A stretch of DNA of 17,086 nucleotides from DTQF01 sp038874185 (GTDB taxonomy: Archaea > Micrarchaeota > Micrarchaeia > CABMEP01). The notes beneath the pieces are model-generated. The model saw only the letters and a program-made list of their open reading frames with translations. It had not been told where the DNA came from and made no database searches. Shown here piece after piece: positions 6,242 through 12,673 of this stretch. The position numbers were made by a program, and so were the translations under genes. Position 1 is the first letter of the stretch, and each line of letters starts with the position of its first letter. Location of the stretch: contig JAVZCX010000014.1 of assembly GCA_038874185.1 (NCBI GenBank), forward strand, positions 1-17,086. Direction: 5' to 3'.

Positions 6242-9067
6242 TTATTCGATTTTACCTATTATCACTTTTTGTAGTTCAACAGGAGGAATCGCATTTGCCA
6301 TTTCTATAGCAAATGAAAGTTTTGTTTCGCTTTCAGATACGATTTCAAATAAAGTATCTCCAGGATTAACTTTATCACCCATTTCACAATGTAGTATTAT
6401 TCCTGCTCCTTTATCTTTCGGTGCGCCAGCAACTCTAGCTATTTTATTTATATATTTGTTGTCAACGTGCGATACTCTTCCTCCCTTTTCTGCTTTAATT
6501 GCATATCTATAATGACCGATTGGAATATCATCCTCCTTTACATTTGGATTTCCACCTTGTGCCTCTACAATTTCTTTGAATTTTTCATATGCCTTTCCAC
6601 TTTTTATTATGTTAAACGCATAATCAGCACCTTTTCCAACAGGTGCCTTTCCAAGCATTTCTAAGATACTTCCAGCCATAAGGCAACTCTTCTCCCTCAA
6701 TTCCTCTCCATCTTTCATTTTAAGTGCTTTAAGCACTTCAAGGCATTCAAGACCCGGACCTATGCCAAATCCTATTGGATCAGATCCATCAGTTATGAGG
6801 CATCGCGTCTTTATTCCAAGCTGTTCACTAATTTGCAGAAAATCATTCGCTAGCAATTTTCCTTCTGATTCATTTTCAACTTTTGCACCTCTTCCCACAG
6901 GAATGTCAACAATTAGATACTCTGCGCCTACCGCTTTCTTCTTTCCCAAGATAGACGCCAATAAAAGACCTTTTGGATCTAGGTGCAACGAATTTCTTAT
7001 TCTGATTAATTTGTCGTCTACTGGTGCTAGATTTATCGCGCCTCCCCATGCAATACATCCATGTGTTTTAAGAACAACTTTTCTCAATTCTTCAATGGGA
7101 AGAACAACAGGTGCAAAAACCTCAAATGTATCTGCAGTTCCGGATGCAGATGAAATAGCTCTCGAAGACGTTTTCGGAATATATACTCCGGCAGCTGCAA
7201 GAATAGGAACAATTAACATTGTAGTTCTGTTTCCCGCAACTCCTCCTATACAATTATGCACTGCAATTGGCGCAGTTCCAGCCATGAATCTATGATAATT
7301 ATCAACTTTAATATCATATACATATTCTGTATTAGGTTTTATGAGTTCGATTCTTTTAATGCGTAAAACAGACAACTGTCCTCTTATGAATTTCCTAACA
7401 TCTTCGCTTTTAATATGGGCCATAATGCGTGATAGTTTTTCCTTTGTTATATACTTTTGTTCTTTTAATAGCTTTCTAAAACGCCAATCAATTTTATTTT
7501 TATCGATCTCTCCAATTTCTTTTACCGGCAGTAGGTTGAGGAATGAGACATTCGCTTTCTTTCTCTCGCCAAAGATTTGGCGTGCTTGCGTGTATACATA
7601 GTATGAATCTTGAGTCATTGCAGTTTGTTTTGGAAATTTTCTTTTCTTTCCCGCAGACATCGACAATGTGGCTGAACATCCCATCAAGCTAAGCAAGTAC
7701 TGTAATCCTATTGCCAGATTCTTAGAAGAAGTCACATAAATAGCTTCGTATCCTCTTCTCACATATCCATCTCCAGCAAATAACGCCTTTATGAATTCTT
7801 TTTTCATTTCTTCATCTAAATCAAAAATGAATGATGGAATCTGTTTATTGAGGGCATCGCTTCCAGCTTTCAGTTTTTCAAATTCCTTTGCAAGCTTTTG
7901 GTTATAAATACATATGCGGATTGCGGTTTTATGCGGCCTGTTAATTGTCGGTTCTTTTCCAAATAAATGCTTAACACATGCAACCGCGTCTTCGATAAGT
8001 TCCTTTTCATGAGAACCAAAATTCAGGAAGATGCCTTGAGAATTTGTAAATCCTTCTGCAAGGTAATATCCCAAAAATCTCATAAATTCACGATCGACCT
8101 TTATTTCTTTCTCTCCAATGCTAATTCTTTCCAGTTTTTCTTTGTTTTCATTTTTGAATCCAGAAGGTACGACCACATAATCTCCAACTTTTAATTCCTT
8201 CGCCATGATGTTGGTTATCCTTCCATTTTTTAGAATAAAAACAGTATGGTCGGAAGTCACAGCGATGTTTCTATTTCCAACTAATGAGATTTTATAAAGT
8301 TTATCCGGTGCCTTCACTCGAAATACACCAGAAACAGGTTTGAATGAAACATTTCCTTCGTCATCAAATACAAGGGTCTGGAGTCCGTTTAAATTTTTAT
8401 TAGTAAATTCCGCACCATCATCATTTATAATTTCATCTGGCTTGCATCGATCAAATATTTTGTCAATTGCATCACCAATGTTGACAACCTTTGCTTCTCC
8501 ACTATTCTTTATTAAGACAGGTACGTCTCCAGCCAGGCAATGCTTATCTGCAATAGGATGGACACCAAGATCTAAGGTCGTTCCTGTTTCAACCATTGCC
8601 TTTGCCAACGCCACAGTTTCTCCTATTCCAAATCCATTTATATATGCAGCCGCTATGAATGAAGCAAGCTCACCTTCATTCAATCTGTTTTCAACAGTCT
8701 CTTTGACAATAGTAAATATCTCATTATCATTAAGAGCCTCCCTATCCATCTTTCTTTTGATATACTCTAATGATTTTGGAACTGGGATATGTTGTATTTC
8801 TACAATATCTCCATCTTTCACTTTCAACTGTTTTGCTATGTCTTTGTATATTGCAACATCTCCTTTCTTCACTACTGTTTCAGATGTGTCAATTATAGAA
8901 ATCACTTCTTTCCCTTTGCATTTTATACTCACTCTGTCAGATATGTAAATATCATTATAAGTTGCTTCTTCCTCATTAAGAATAGCAATATTTTTTCCAG
9001 CCTCTATATCTAGCACTCTTACTCTGAATCTGTGGATTCTGTGCGGAATTTCTTTGTTGTTTTTCAT
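6242..9067 (-). CDS. deoA: AMP phosphorylase interrupted by an intein
   Basis: AMP phosphorylase converts AMP (also CMP and UMP) plus phosphate to the free base and ribose-1,5-bisphosphate. It is the first step of the archaeal AMP pathway. The open frame is 941 residues; removing the intein (177-605) leaves 512, close to the roughly 500 usual for the family. The N-extein has the extra archaeal N-terminal domain and the helical domain of the thymidine phosphorylase family, ending in DKH (174-176). The C-extein resumes at CIGGVAGNRTT (606-616), so the junction sits in the KHxxGG phosphate-binding loop. It continues with SSRAISSASGTADTFEVF and HCEMGDKVNPGDTLF near the end. The start has GGTG at 9076-9073 and a five-base spacer. 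It is 25 bases after the R15P isomerase gene in one operon. Splicing must be efficient for activity. Confidence 0.95.
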   Translation of the reverse strand: MKNNKEIPHRIHRFRVRVLDIEAGKNIAILNEEEATYNDIYISDRVSIKCKGKEVISIIDTSETVVKKGDVAIYKDIAKQLKVKDGDIVEIQHIPVPKSLEYIKRKMDREALNDNEIFTIVKETVENRLNEGELASFIAAAYINGFGIGETVALAKAMVETGTTLDLGVHPIADKHCLAGDVPVLIKNSGEAKVVNIGDAIDKIFDRCKPDEIINDDGAEFTNKNLNGLQTLVFDDEGNVSFKPVSGVFRVKAPDKLYKISLVGNRNIAVTSDHTVFILKNGRITNIMAKELKVGDYVVVPSGFKNENKEKLERISIGEKEIKVDREFMRFLGYYLAEGFTNSQGIFLNFGSHEKELIEDAVACVKHLFGKEPTINRPHKTAIRICIYNQKLAKEFEKLKAGSDALNKQIPSFIFDLDEEMKKEFIKALFAGDGYVRRGYEAIYVTSSKNLAIGLQYLLSLMGCSATLSMSAGKKRKFPKQTAMTQDSYYVYTQARQIFGERKKANVSFLNLLPVKEIGEIDKNKIDWRFRKLLKEQKYITKEKLSRIMAHIKSEDVRKFIRGQLSVLRIKRIELIKPNTEYVYDIKVDNYHRFMAGTAPIAVHNCIGGVAGNRTTMLIVPILAAAGVYIPKTSSRAISSASGTADTFEVFAPVVLPIEELRKVVLKTHGCIAWGGAINLAPVDDKLIRIRNSLHLDPKGLLLASILGKKKAVGAEYLIVDIPVGRGAKVENESEGKLLANDFLQISEQLGIKTRCLITDGSDPIGFGIGPGLECLEVLKALKMKDGEELREKSCLMAGSILEMLGKAPVGKGADYAFNIIKSGKAYEKFKEIVEAQGGNPNVKEDDIPIGHYRYAIKAEKGGRVSHVDNKYINKIARVAGAPKDKGAGIILHCEMGDKVNPGDTLFEIVSESETKLSFAIEMANAIPPVELQKVIIGKIE
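7253..8539 (-). mobile_element. LAGLIDADG intein in AMP phosphorylase (429 aa)
   Basis: The intein begins at Cys177 (CLAGDVPVLIK, block A) and ends in His604-Asn605 with Cys606 as the +1 nucleophile (APIAVHN-C, block G). The block B TxxH is TSDH (271-274), and block F is VYDIKVDNYHRFMAG (583-597). Two LAGLIDADG helices are present: FLGYYLAEGF (331-340, acidic Glu338) and KALFAGDGYV (427-436, acidic Asp432). The splicing nucleophiles and both endonuclease acids are kept, so both splicing and homing activity look intact. The N- and C-terminal splicing segments and a central endonuclease of normal size give a full-length bifunctional intein, not a mini-intein. The frame is uninterrupted. Confidence 0.95.
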
Positions 9068-9092
9068 GCTCTCACCATTGAATAATCATTAA

Positions 9093-9998
9093 TCATTCAT
9101 TTTGCAGATATCTTTCAACTGCATTCATTATATTCTGTGGAGGGATTATGCCTAATTCAGTGATATAAGCTCTTATATATGAGGGGGGCGTAATATCAAA
9201 TGCAGGATTGATAACCTTTAATCCTTTTATCTTTTCTTTAAGAACTTCTTTTGGATCTCTCATTTCTATTTCTGTCATTTTTCCGAACTTAGTGAGCGGA
9301 TCAAATTTATATATCTGGGTAGCAGAATAGAACGGAACTTTCATATCATTTGCTACAGTTGCAATAGTAGATGTTCCTATTTTATTGTATAACGATCCAT
9401 CAGTGGCTATAGCATCTGCCCCAACAATTACCATGTTAACATCTTTCATAACATGTCGAACAGCTGAGTCAACTATAAGCGTTACATCTACGCCAGCAGA
9501 GGCAAGCTGCTTTGCAGTGATGTGGCCCTGATAGAGAGGTCGCGTTTCTGTGCAGTATACCTTTATTTTCTTTTTCTTGTTTGCCTGTATAAGAATGCTG
9601 TTCACCGTGGTACTGTGGCAATGAGTTAGAATCACTTGGTCGTCCCATATCATTTCTGATCCATATTCAGTTATTTTAAGAAATGATTCAGTAAACATTT
9701 TGTCATATATCTTCATGGTTTTTTCTGCAATTTTCTTTATCTCTTCTACATCTTTCCCTTTTTCAAGCCTTGCAAAGAAAAATCTAAGCGTGTTTCTAGC
9801 CATGGGTTCAGTGGGTCTTAGTGAAATCAGTCTCTCACTTGTTTTTTCTATCTCATTCAGAATCTCCTCTCTTGTTTTTGCATTGCTTTTCTGGACGCTA
9901 ATTACCAATGCCTTTGCGGTAGCTTCTGCAACTCTTCTTGCACCTTGAACCTTCAACTCTTTTATATCTCGCATTATTCTTTTAACTTCTATTGCCAT
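9093..9998 (-). CDS. ribose-1,5-bisphosphate isomerase
   Basis: This member of the eIF2B-alpha/MtnA superfamily converts ribose-1,5-bisphosphate from the neighbouring AMP phosphorylase to ribulose-1,5-bisphosphate. The 301-residue product has LTHCHSTT (124-131) with Cys127, and VGADAIATDGSLYNKIGTS (192-210) with Asp195. These correspond in spacing to the catalytic Cys and Asp described for the Thermococcus enzyme. The motif CTETRPLYQG (149-158) is also typical. The neighbour makes this assignment much likelier than an eIF2B subunit or methylthioribose-1-phosphate isomerase. No GGTG precedes the ATG; a TATA-like box sits about 26 bases upstream, so the message is probably leaderless. It is the first gene of the AMP-pathway transcript and is divergent from ftsZ. 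Confidence 0.93.
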   Translation of the reverse strand: MAIEVKRIMRDIKELKVQGARRVAEATAKALVISVQKSNAKTREEILNEIEKTSERLISLRPTEPMARNTLRFFFARLEKGKDVEEIKKIAEKTMKIYDKMFTESFLKITEYGSEMIWDDQVILTHCHSTTVNSILIQANKKKKIKVYCTETRPLYQGHITAKQLASAGVDVTLIVDSAVRHVMKDVNMVIVGADAIATDGSLYNKIGTSTIATVANDMKVPFYSATQIYKFDPLTKFGKMTEIEMRDPKEVLKEKIKGLKVINPAFDITPPSYIRAYITELGIIPPQNIMNAVERYLQNE

Positions 9999-10020
9999 AA
10001 TTCTATTCTTTCAGATATAA

Positions 10021-10030
10021 TTTTAAACTT
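10021..10030 (-). promoter_or_regulatory. TATA box for the R15P isomerase-AMP phosphorylase operon
   Basis: Read on the minus strand, AAGTTTAAAA is centred about 27 bases before the ATG (9998), which places the transcription start at the start codon. It lies in the 109-base divergent spacer shared with ftsZ. Confidence 0.5.
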
Positions 10031-10054
10031 TAACTGTTTTACAGAAAAACGAAG

Positions 10055-10066
10055 CTTTTAAATTTA
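10055..10066 (+). promoter_or_regulatory. TATA box for ftsZ
   Basis: CTTTTAAATTTA follows the purine-rich GAAAAACGAAG (BRE-like). A start near 10086 would leave a leader of about 22 bases carrying the CGTG element (10099-10102), five bases before the ATG. It lies only about 30 bases from the opposing isomerase promoter. Confidence 0.55.
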
Positions 10067-10107
10067 AATGTATATAATATTATTTAGCAAAATGCGACCG
10101 TGATTTT

Positions 10108-11244
10108 ATGGTTGAATCCCTCAAACAAATCGTGGATGTTCCTTTAAGCGGAGGAATGAATCTTCAAAATTTTGATGATCTCACAGAAGATGATAAAGAG
10201 CTTCTAAAATTTTACGAGTCATCCAAGCCTAAAATATATGTTCTAGGGATGGGTGGAAGTGGCAGTAATACTGTAAACAGATTGTCTCAGATAGGAATCA
10301 AAGGAGCCAATATAGTTGCAATGAATACTGATGTGCAACATCTTCTTCATATTAAAGCAGACAAGAAAATACTATTAGGAAAAACAACAACAAGAGGGAT
10401 AGGTGCAGGCAGCGATCCAGAAGTAGGGGAAGCAGCTGCAACAGAATCTCTTGAAGACATTAAGCGTGCAATTTCTGATGCTTCTCTAGTGTTTGTAACT
10501 TGTGGTTTAGGCGGTGGAACAGGAACAGGTTCTGCTCCAGTAGCAGCGAAGGTTGCTAAAGAAATGGGCGCATTAGTTGTAGCAGTCGTAACGCTTCCAT
10601 TCACTTCAGAAGGGGAAAAGAGAAGACAGAATGCTATGAAGGGTTTGGAAAAACTAAAGAAGTCTGTTGACACAATAATCGTAATACCCAACGACAAGCT
10701 TCTCGCTGTTGTACCAGACCTTCCTTTGGATGCTGCATTCAGGGTTTCAGACGAAGTTCTTGCAAAATCAGTTAAGGGAATAGCCGAACTGATTACAGTA
10801 TCTGGTCTTATCAATCTGGATCTTGCGGATCTTAAAACAATACTTAAAGACGGAGGATACTCTATGATAGGGGTTGGTGAATCCAGCGTTGATTCATCCT
10901 ATGATGAAAGAGCATTGCTTGCCGCAAGCACTGCGCTCAAAAGCCCGCTTTTAGATGTTGACATCTCCACTTCGAATAGAGCGATTATAAATGTTGTTGG
11001 TGGAGAAGACATGACCCTAAGAGAGGCAGAGCTCATAGCGAGAGAGGTATCTAAGCAGATAGCAAAGGATTCCCATATAATCTGGGGTGCAAGAGTTGAC
11101 AAATCTATGAAAAGGTCTCAGATTCAAGTTCTTGTGGTGCTTGTTGGAGTTAATGCAGGAGATATGGCAACAAAGCCGGATAAGGTAAAGGTTGCCGAGG
11201 AACTGGAGGAAATAGATTTGAATGACCTTGATCTTGCAGTATAA
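10108..11244 (+). CDS. ftsZ: cell division protein FtsZ
   Basis: This is the tubulin-like GTPase that forms the division ring. In the 378-residue product the nucleotide site is seen as GMGGSGSNTVNRL (47-59), AMNTD (71-75), the tubulin signature GGGTGTG (135-141) and IPNDKLL. The T7 synergy loop is GLINLDLADLK (233-243), with Asn236, Asp238 and Asp241 placed to complete the GTPase site of the adjacent subunit. The first 40 residues are an archaeal-type N-terminal extension, and the C-terminal tail is acidic. The first glycine loop reads GSGSN where GAGxN is common, a mild variation. Archaea often have two FtsZ paralogues, and I cannot say which this is. It heads the ftsZ-secE-nusG-rpl11 series. 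Confidence 0.97.
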   Translation: MVESLKQIVDVPLSGGMNLQNFDDLTEDDKELLKFYESSKPKIYVLGMGGSGSNTVNRLSQIGIKGANIVAMNTDVQHLLHIKADKKILLGKTTTRGIGAGSDPEVGEAAATESLEDIKRAISDASLVFVTCGLGGGTGTGSAPVAAKVAKEMGALVVAVVTLPFTSEGEKRRQNAMKGLEKLKKSVDTIIVIPNDKLLAVVPDLPLDAAFRVSDEVLAKSVKGIAELITVSGLINLDLADLKTILKDGGYSMIGVGESSVDSSYDERALLAASTALKSPLLDVDISTSNRAIINVVGGEDMTLREAELIAREVSKQIAKDSHIIWGARVDKSMKRSQIQVLVVLVGVNAGDMATKPDKVKVAEELEEIDLNDLDLAV

Positions 11245-11290
11245 CCATCCAAGTTTGATGGCATCTAACCACCCAAATAGAGAAGCACAT

Positions 11291-11310
11291 GTTTTTATTT
11301 CTTTTTATTA
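11291..11310 (+). terminator. T-rich terminator candidate after ftsZ
   Basis: GTTTTTATTTCTTTTTATTA lies 46 bases after the ftsZ stop and has no strong stem. It fits an archaeal U-tract terminator separating ftsZ from the secE promoter. Confidence 0.4.
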
Positions 11311-11371
11311 TATATATTATATCTCTAATGTCTATTTATAATTGTAAAAGATTATGAATAGCTGAACAGGC

Positions 11372-11382
11372 ATTTATTTAAA
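11372..11382 (+). promoter_or_regulatory. TATA box for secE-nusG
   Basis: ATTTATTTAAA is centred about 40 bases before the chosen secE ATG. A start near 11403 would leave a short leader holding the GGTG at 11411-11414. Confidence 0.45.
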
Positions 11383-11410
11383 CATACTACTTGATATTAT
11401 CTTATCTAAA

Positions 11411-11414
11411 GGTG
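11411..11414 (+). promoter_or_regulatory. ribosome-binding site deciding the secE start
   Basis: GGTG is followed by ATG at both 11417 (spacer 2) and 11420 (spacer 5). Other genes in the window use a five-base spacer, so the second ATG is preferred. Confidence 0.6.
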
Positions 11415-11419
11415 TTATG

Positions 11420-11605
11420 ATGTCAGTTGTAAAGGGAATGAAAGAATTTTATGAAAAGGCAGTATATGTATGGAGAGCAAGCAAGAAGCCTTCTCAGAAA
11501 GAATTAAATGAAAATCTCAGAATCGTGCTTATTGGAGTTGCAGTTTTAGGAGTAATAGGCTTCATAATTTCAGTGATATTTGGTTTCTTGCAGTTTTCAC
11601 AATAA
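11420..11605 (+). CDS. secE: preprotein translocase subunit SecE (Sec61 gamma)
   Basis: This 61-residue protein has an amphipathic N-terminal helix (VVKGMKEFYEKAVYVWRASKKPS) and a single hydrophobic segment near the C-terminus (about residues 34-57, IVLIGVAVLGVIGFIISVIFG). This is the architecture of archaeal SecE/Sec61 gamma, which clamps SecY in the membrane. The region around KKPSQKELNE matches the family's conserved hinge before the membrane helix. A second ATG at 11417 would add one Met. The gene lies between ftsZ and nusG, its usual archaeal place, and nusG follows after 13 bases. Confidence 0.93.
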   Translation: MSVVKGMKEFYEKAVYVWRASKKPSQKELNENLRIVLIGVAVLGVIGFIISVIFGFLQFSQ

Positions 11606-11609
11606 AAAA

Positions 11610-11613
11610 GGTG
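11610..11613 (+). promoter_or_regulatory. ribosome-binding site deciding the nusG start
   Basis: GGTG, five bases before the ATG at 11619, fixes that start. The in-frame ATG at 11580 lies inside secE and has no such motif. Confidence 0.65.
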
Positions 11614-11618
11614 AATTT

Positions 11619-12065
11619 ATGATATTCGCGTATAGAGTTACTTCAGGCCAGGAACACATAGTATTAGAGATGCTTACAAACAAGGCTGAAAAGATGAAGG
11701 ATTCGATCGGTGCGATAGTAAGATTTCCAGAAGTGAAAGGATACATATTCATAGAAGCATCTGACATTTCTGCAGCGAAGTCAATATCCCAAGGCATCAG
11801 ACATATAAAAGGAATGATTTCAAAGCCAGTTGATCTTAATGAGATGACTAAGCTAATAGAAGAAGGAGTGCAATCAGTCAAGCTTGGAAAGGGAGACATA
11901 ATTGAATTTACATCTGGACCATTCAAGGGTGAGAGGGGCAAGATAATGAGAATAGATGAAATAAAGGATACAATAACTGTAGAGCTTATGGATGTTGCAG
12001 TTTCTGTTCCAGTAACAGCTAAGATAAACACTGTGAAGATAATCCAGAAAGCAGAAGAGGAATGA
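11619..12065 (+). CDS. nusG: transcription elongation factor Spt5/NusG
   Basis: The 148-residue product has an NGN domain (about 1-82: IFAYRVTSGQE, PEVKGYIFIEA, IRHIKGMI) and a single KOW domain (about 88-140: GDIIEFTSGPFKGERGKI). This is the two-domain form of archaeal Spt5. It binds the RNA polymerase clamp, with Spt4, to promote processivity and may contact the ribosome through KOW. Starting at 11619 gives a product that begins directly in the first NGN strand, as in homologues; the frame extending back to 11580 would add 13 residues of secE-encoded sequence. It is co-transcribed with secE (13-base gap), and rpl11 follows after 113 bases. Confidence 0.95.
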   Translation: MIFAYRVTSGQEHIVLEMLTNKAEKMKDSIGAIVRFPEVKGYIFIEASDISAAKSISQGIRHIKGMISKPVDLNEMTKLIEEGVQSVKLGKGDIIEFTSGPFKGERGKIMRIDEIKDTITVELMDVAVSVPVTAKINTVKIIQKAEEE

Positions 12066-12178
12066 TTAATACATACCTGTGTAGTTTAGAATCATACTGA
12101 TGCAGACGATGGCTAAATTTCAGTAATTAATCGGTGTAAAGAGAAAAATTTAAGAATATGGATTAGATAGGTGAGCAT

Positions 12179-12667
12179 ATGGCAGAAATTACAGTTTCGC
12201 TTTTGGTTGAAGGTGGAAAAGCTTCCGGAGGACCACCATTGGCAACTTCAATAGGGCCTCTTGGAATAAATGTAAACAACATTGTCAAAGAAATAAACGA
12301 TAAAACAAGGGATTTTGCAGGCGTGACTGTTCCAGTGAAAGTAATAGTGAACAAAGAGAACAAGTCATATAAAATAGAAATAGGAATGCCTGCGGTCGCT
12401 TCTTTGATAAAGAAAGAGATAGGAATAGAGAAAGGAGCAAAGGCAGAGCCGGGGCAGAAGCCAGCTCCAGTAGGAGACATCAGCTTTGACAAGGTTGTCA
12501 AGATCGCAAAGATAAAGATCGGGTCAACAAATGCAACAGAGCTGAAGTCAGCTGTTCTTTCAGTTCTAGGAACATGCTTAAGCGTAGGAGTTACATGCGA
12601 AGGACAGGATCCAAGAGCAATAGCAAAGAAAGTCAAGAAAGGAGAATATGATGCAAGCATCAAGTGA
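12179..12667 (+). CDS. rpl11: large ribosomal subunit protein L11
   Basis: This 162-residue protein of the GTPase-associated centre binds the 23S rRNA thiostrepton loop. The N-terminal domain carries GGKASGGPPLATSIGPLGIN (12-31), the conserved proline-rich loop. The C-terminal rRNA-binding domain holds ISFDKVVKIAK (101-111) and the end GTCLSVGVTCEGQDPRAI. The start has GGTG (12170-12173) with a five-base spacer. In most archaea rpl1 and rpl10 follow directly; here a beta-propeller gene begins six bases after the stop, and rpl1 is about 3 kb away. The 12066-12178 gap has AT-rich words but no promoter that I can place well. Confidence 0.97.
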   Translation: MAEITVSLLVEGGKASGGPPLATSIGPLGINVNNIVKEINDKTRDFAGVTVPVKVIVNKENKSYKIEIGMPAVASLIKKEIGIEKGAKAEPGQKPAPVGDISFDKVVKIAKIKIGSTNATELKSAVLSVLGTCLSVGVTCEGQDPRAIAKKVKKGEYDASIK

Positions 12668-12673
12668 GGTTAA

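Noticed and set aside
7341..8948. Plus-strand open frames opposite AMP phosphorylase and its intein
   Set aside because: They are complements of a strongly supported coding strand, have no family signature and no RBS.
10347..10814. Minus-strand open frame of 155 residues within ftsZ
   Set aside because: Ser/Pro-rich shadow of the ftsZ coding strand with no independent support.
11580..11618. Longer nusG frame starting inside secE
   Set aside because: No RBS; the ATG at 11619 has GGTG with a five-base spacer and gives the normal NGN start.
12140..12156. TATA box AAAATTTAAG immediately before rpl11
   Set aside because: A start 25 bases downstream would fall past the rpl11 ribosome-binding site, so this box does not fit a leadered rpl11 transcript.
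12163..12663. Minus-strand open frame of 166 residues covering rpl11
   Set aside because: Antisense shadow of rpl11, whose identity is certain.
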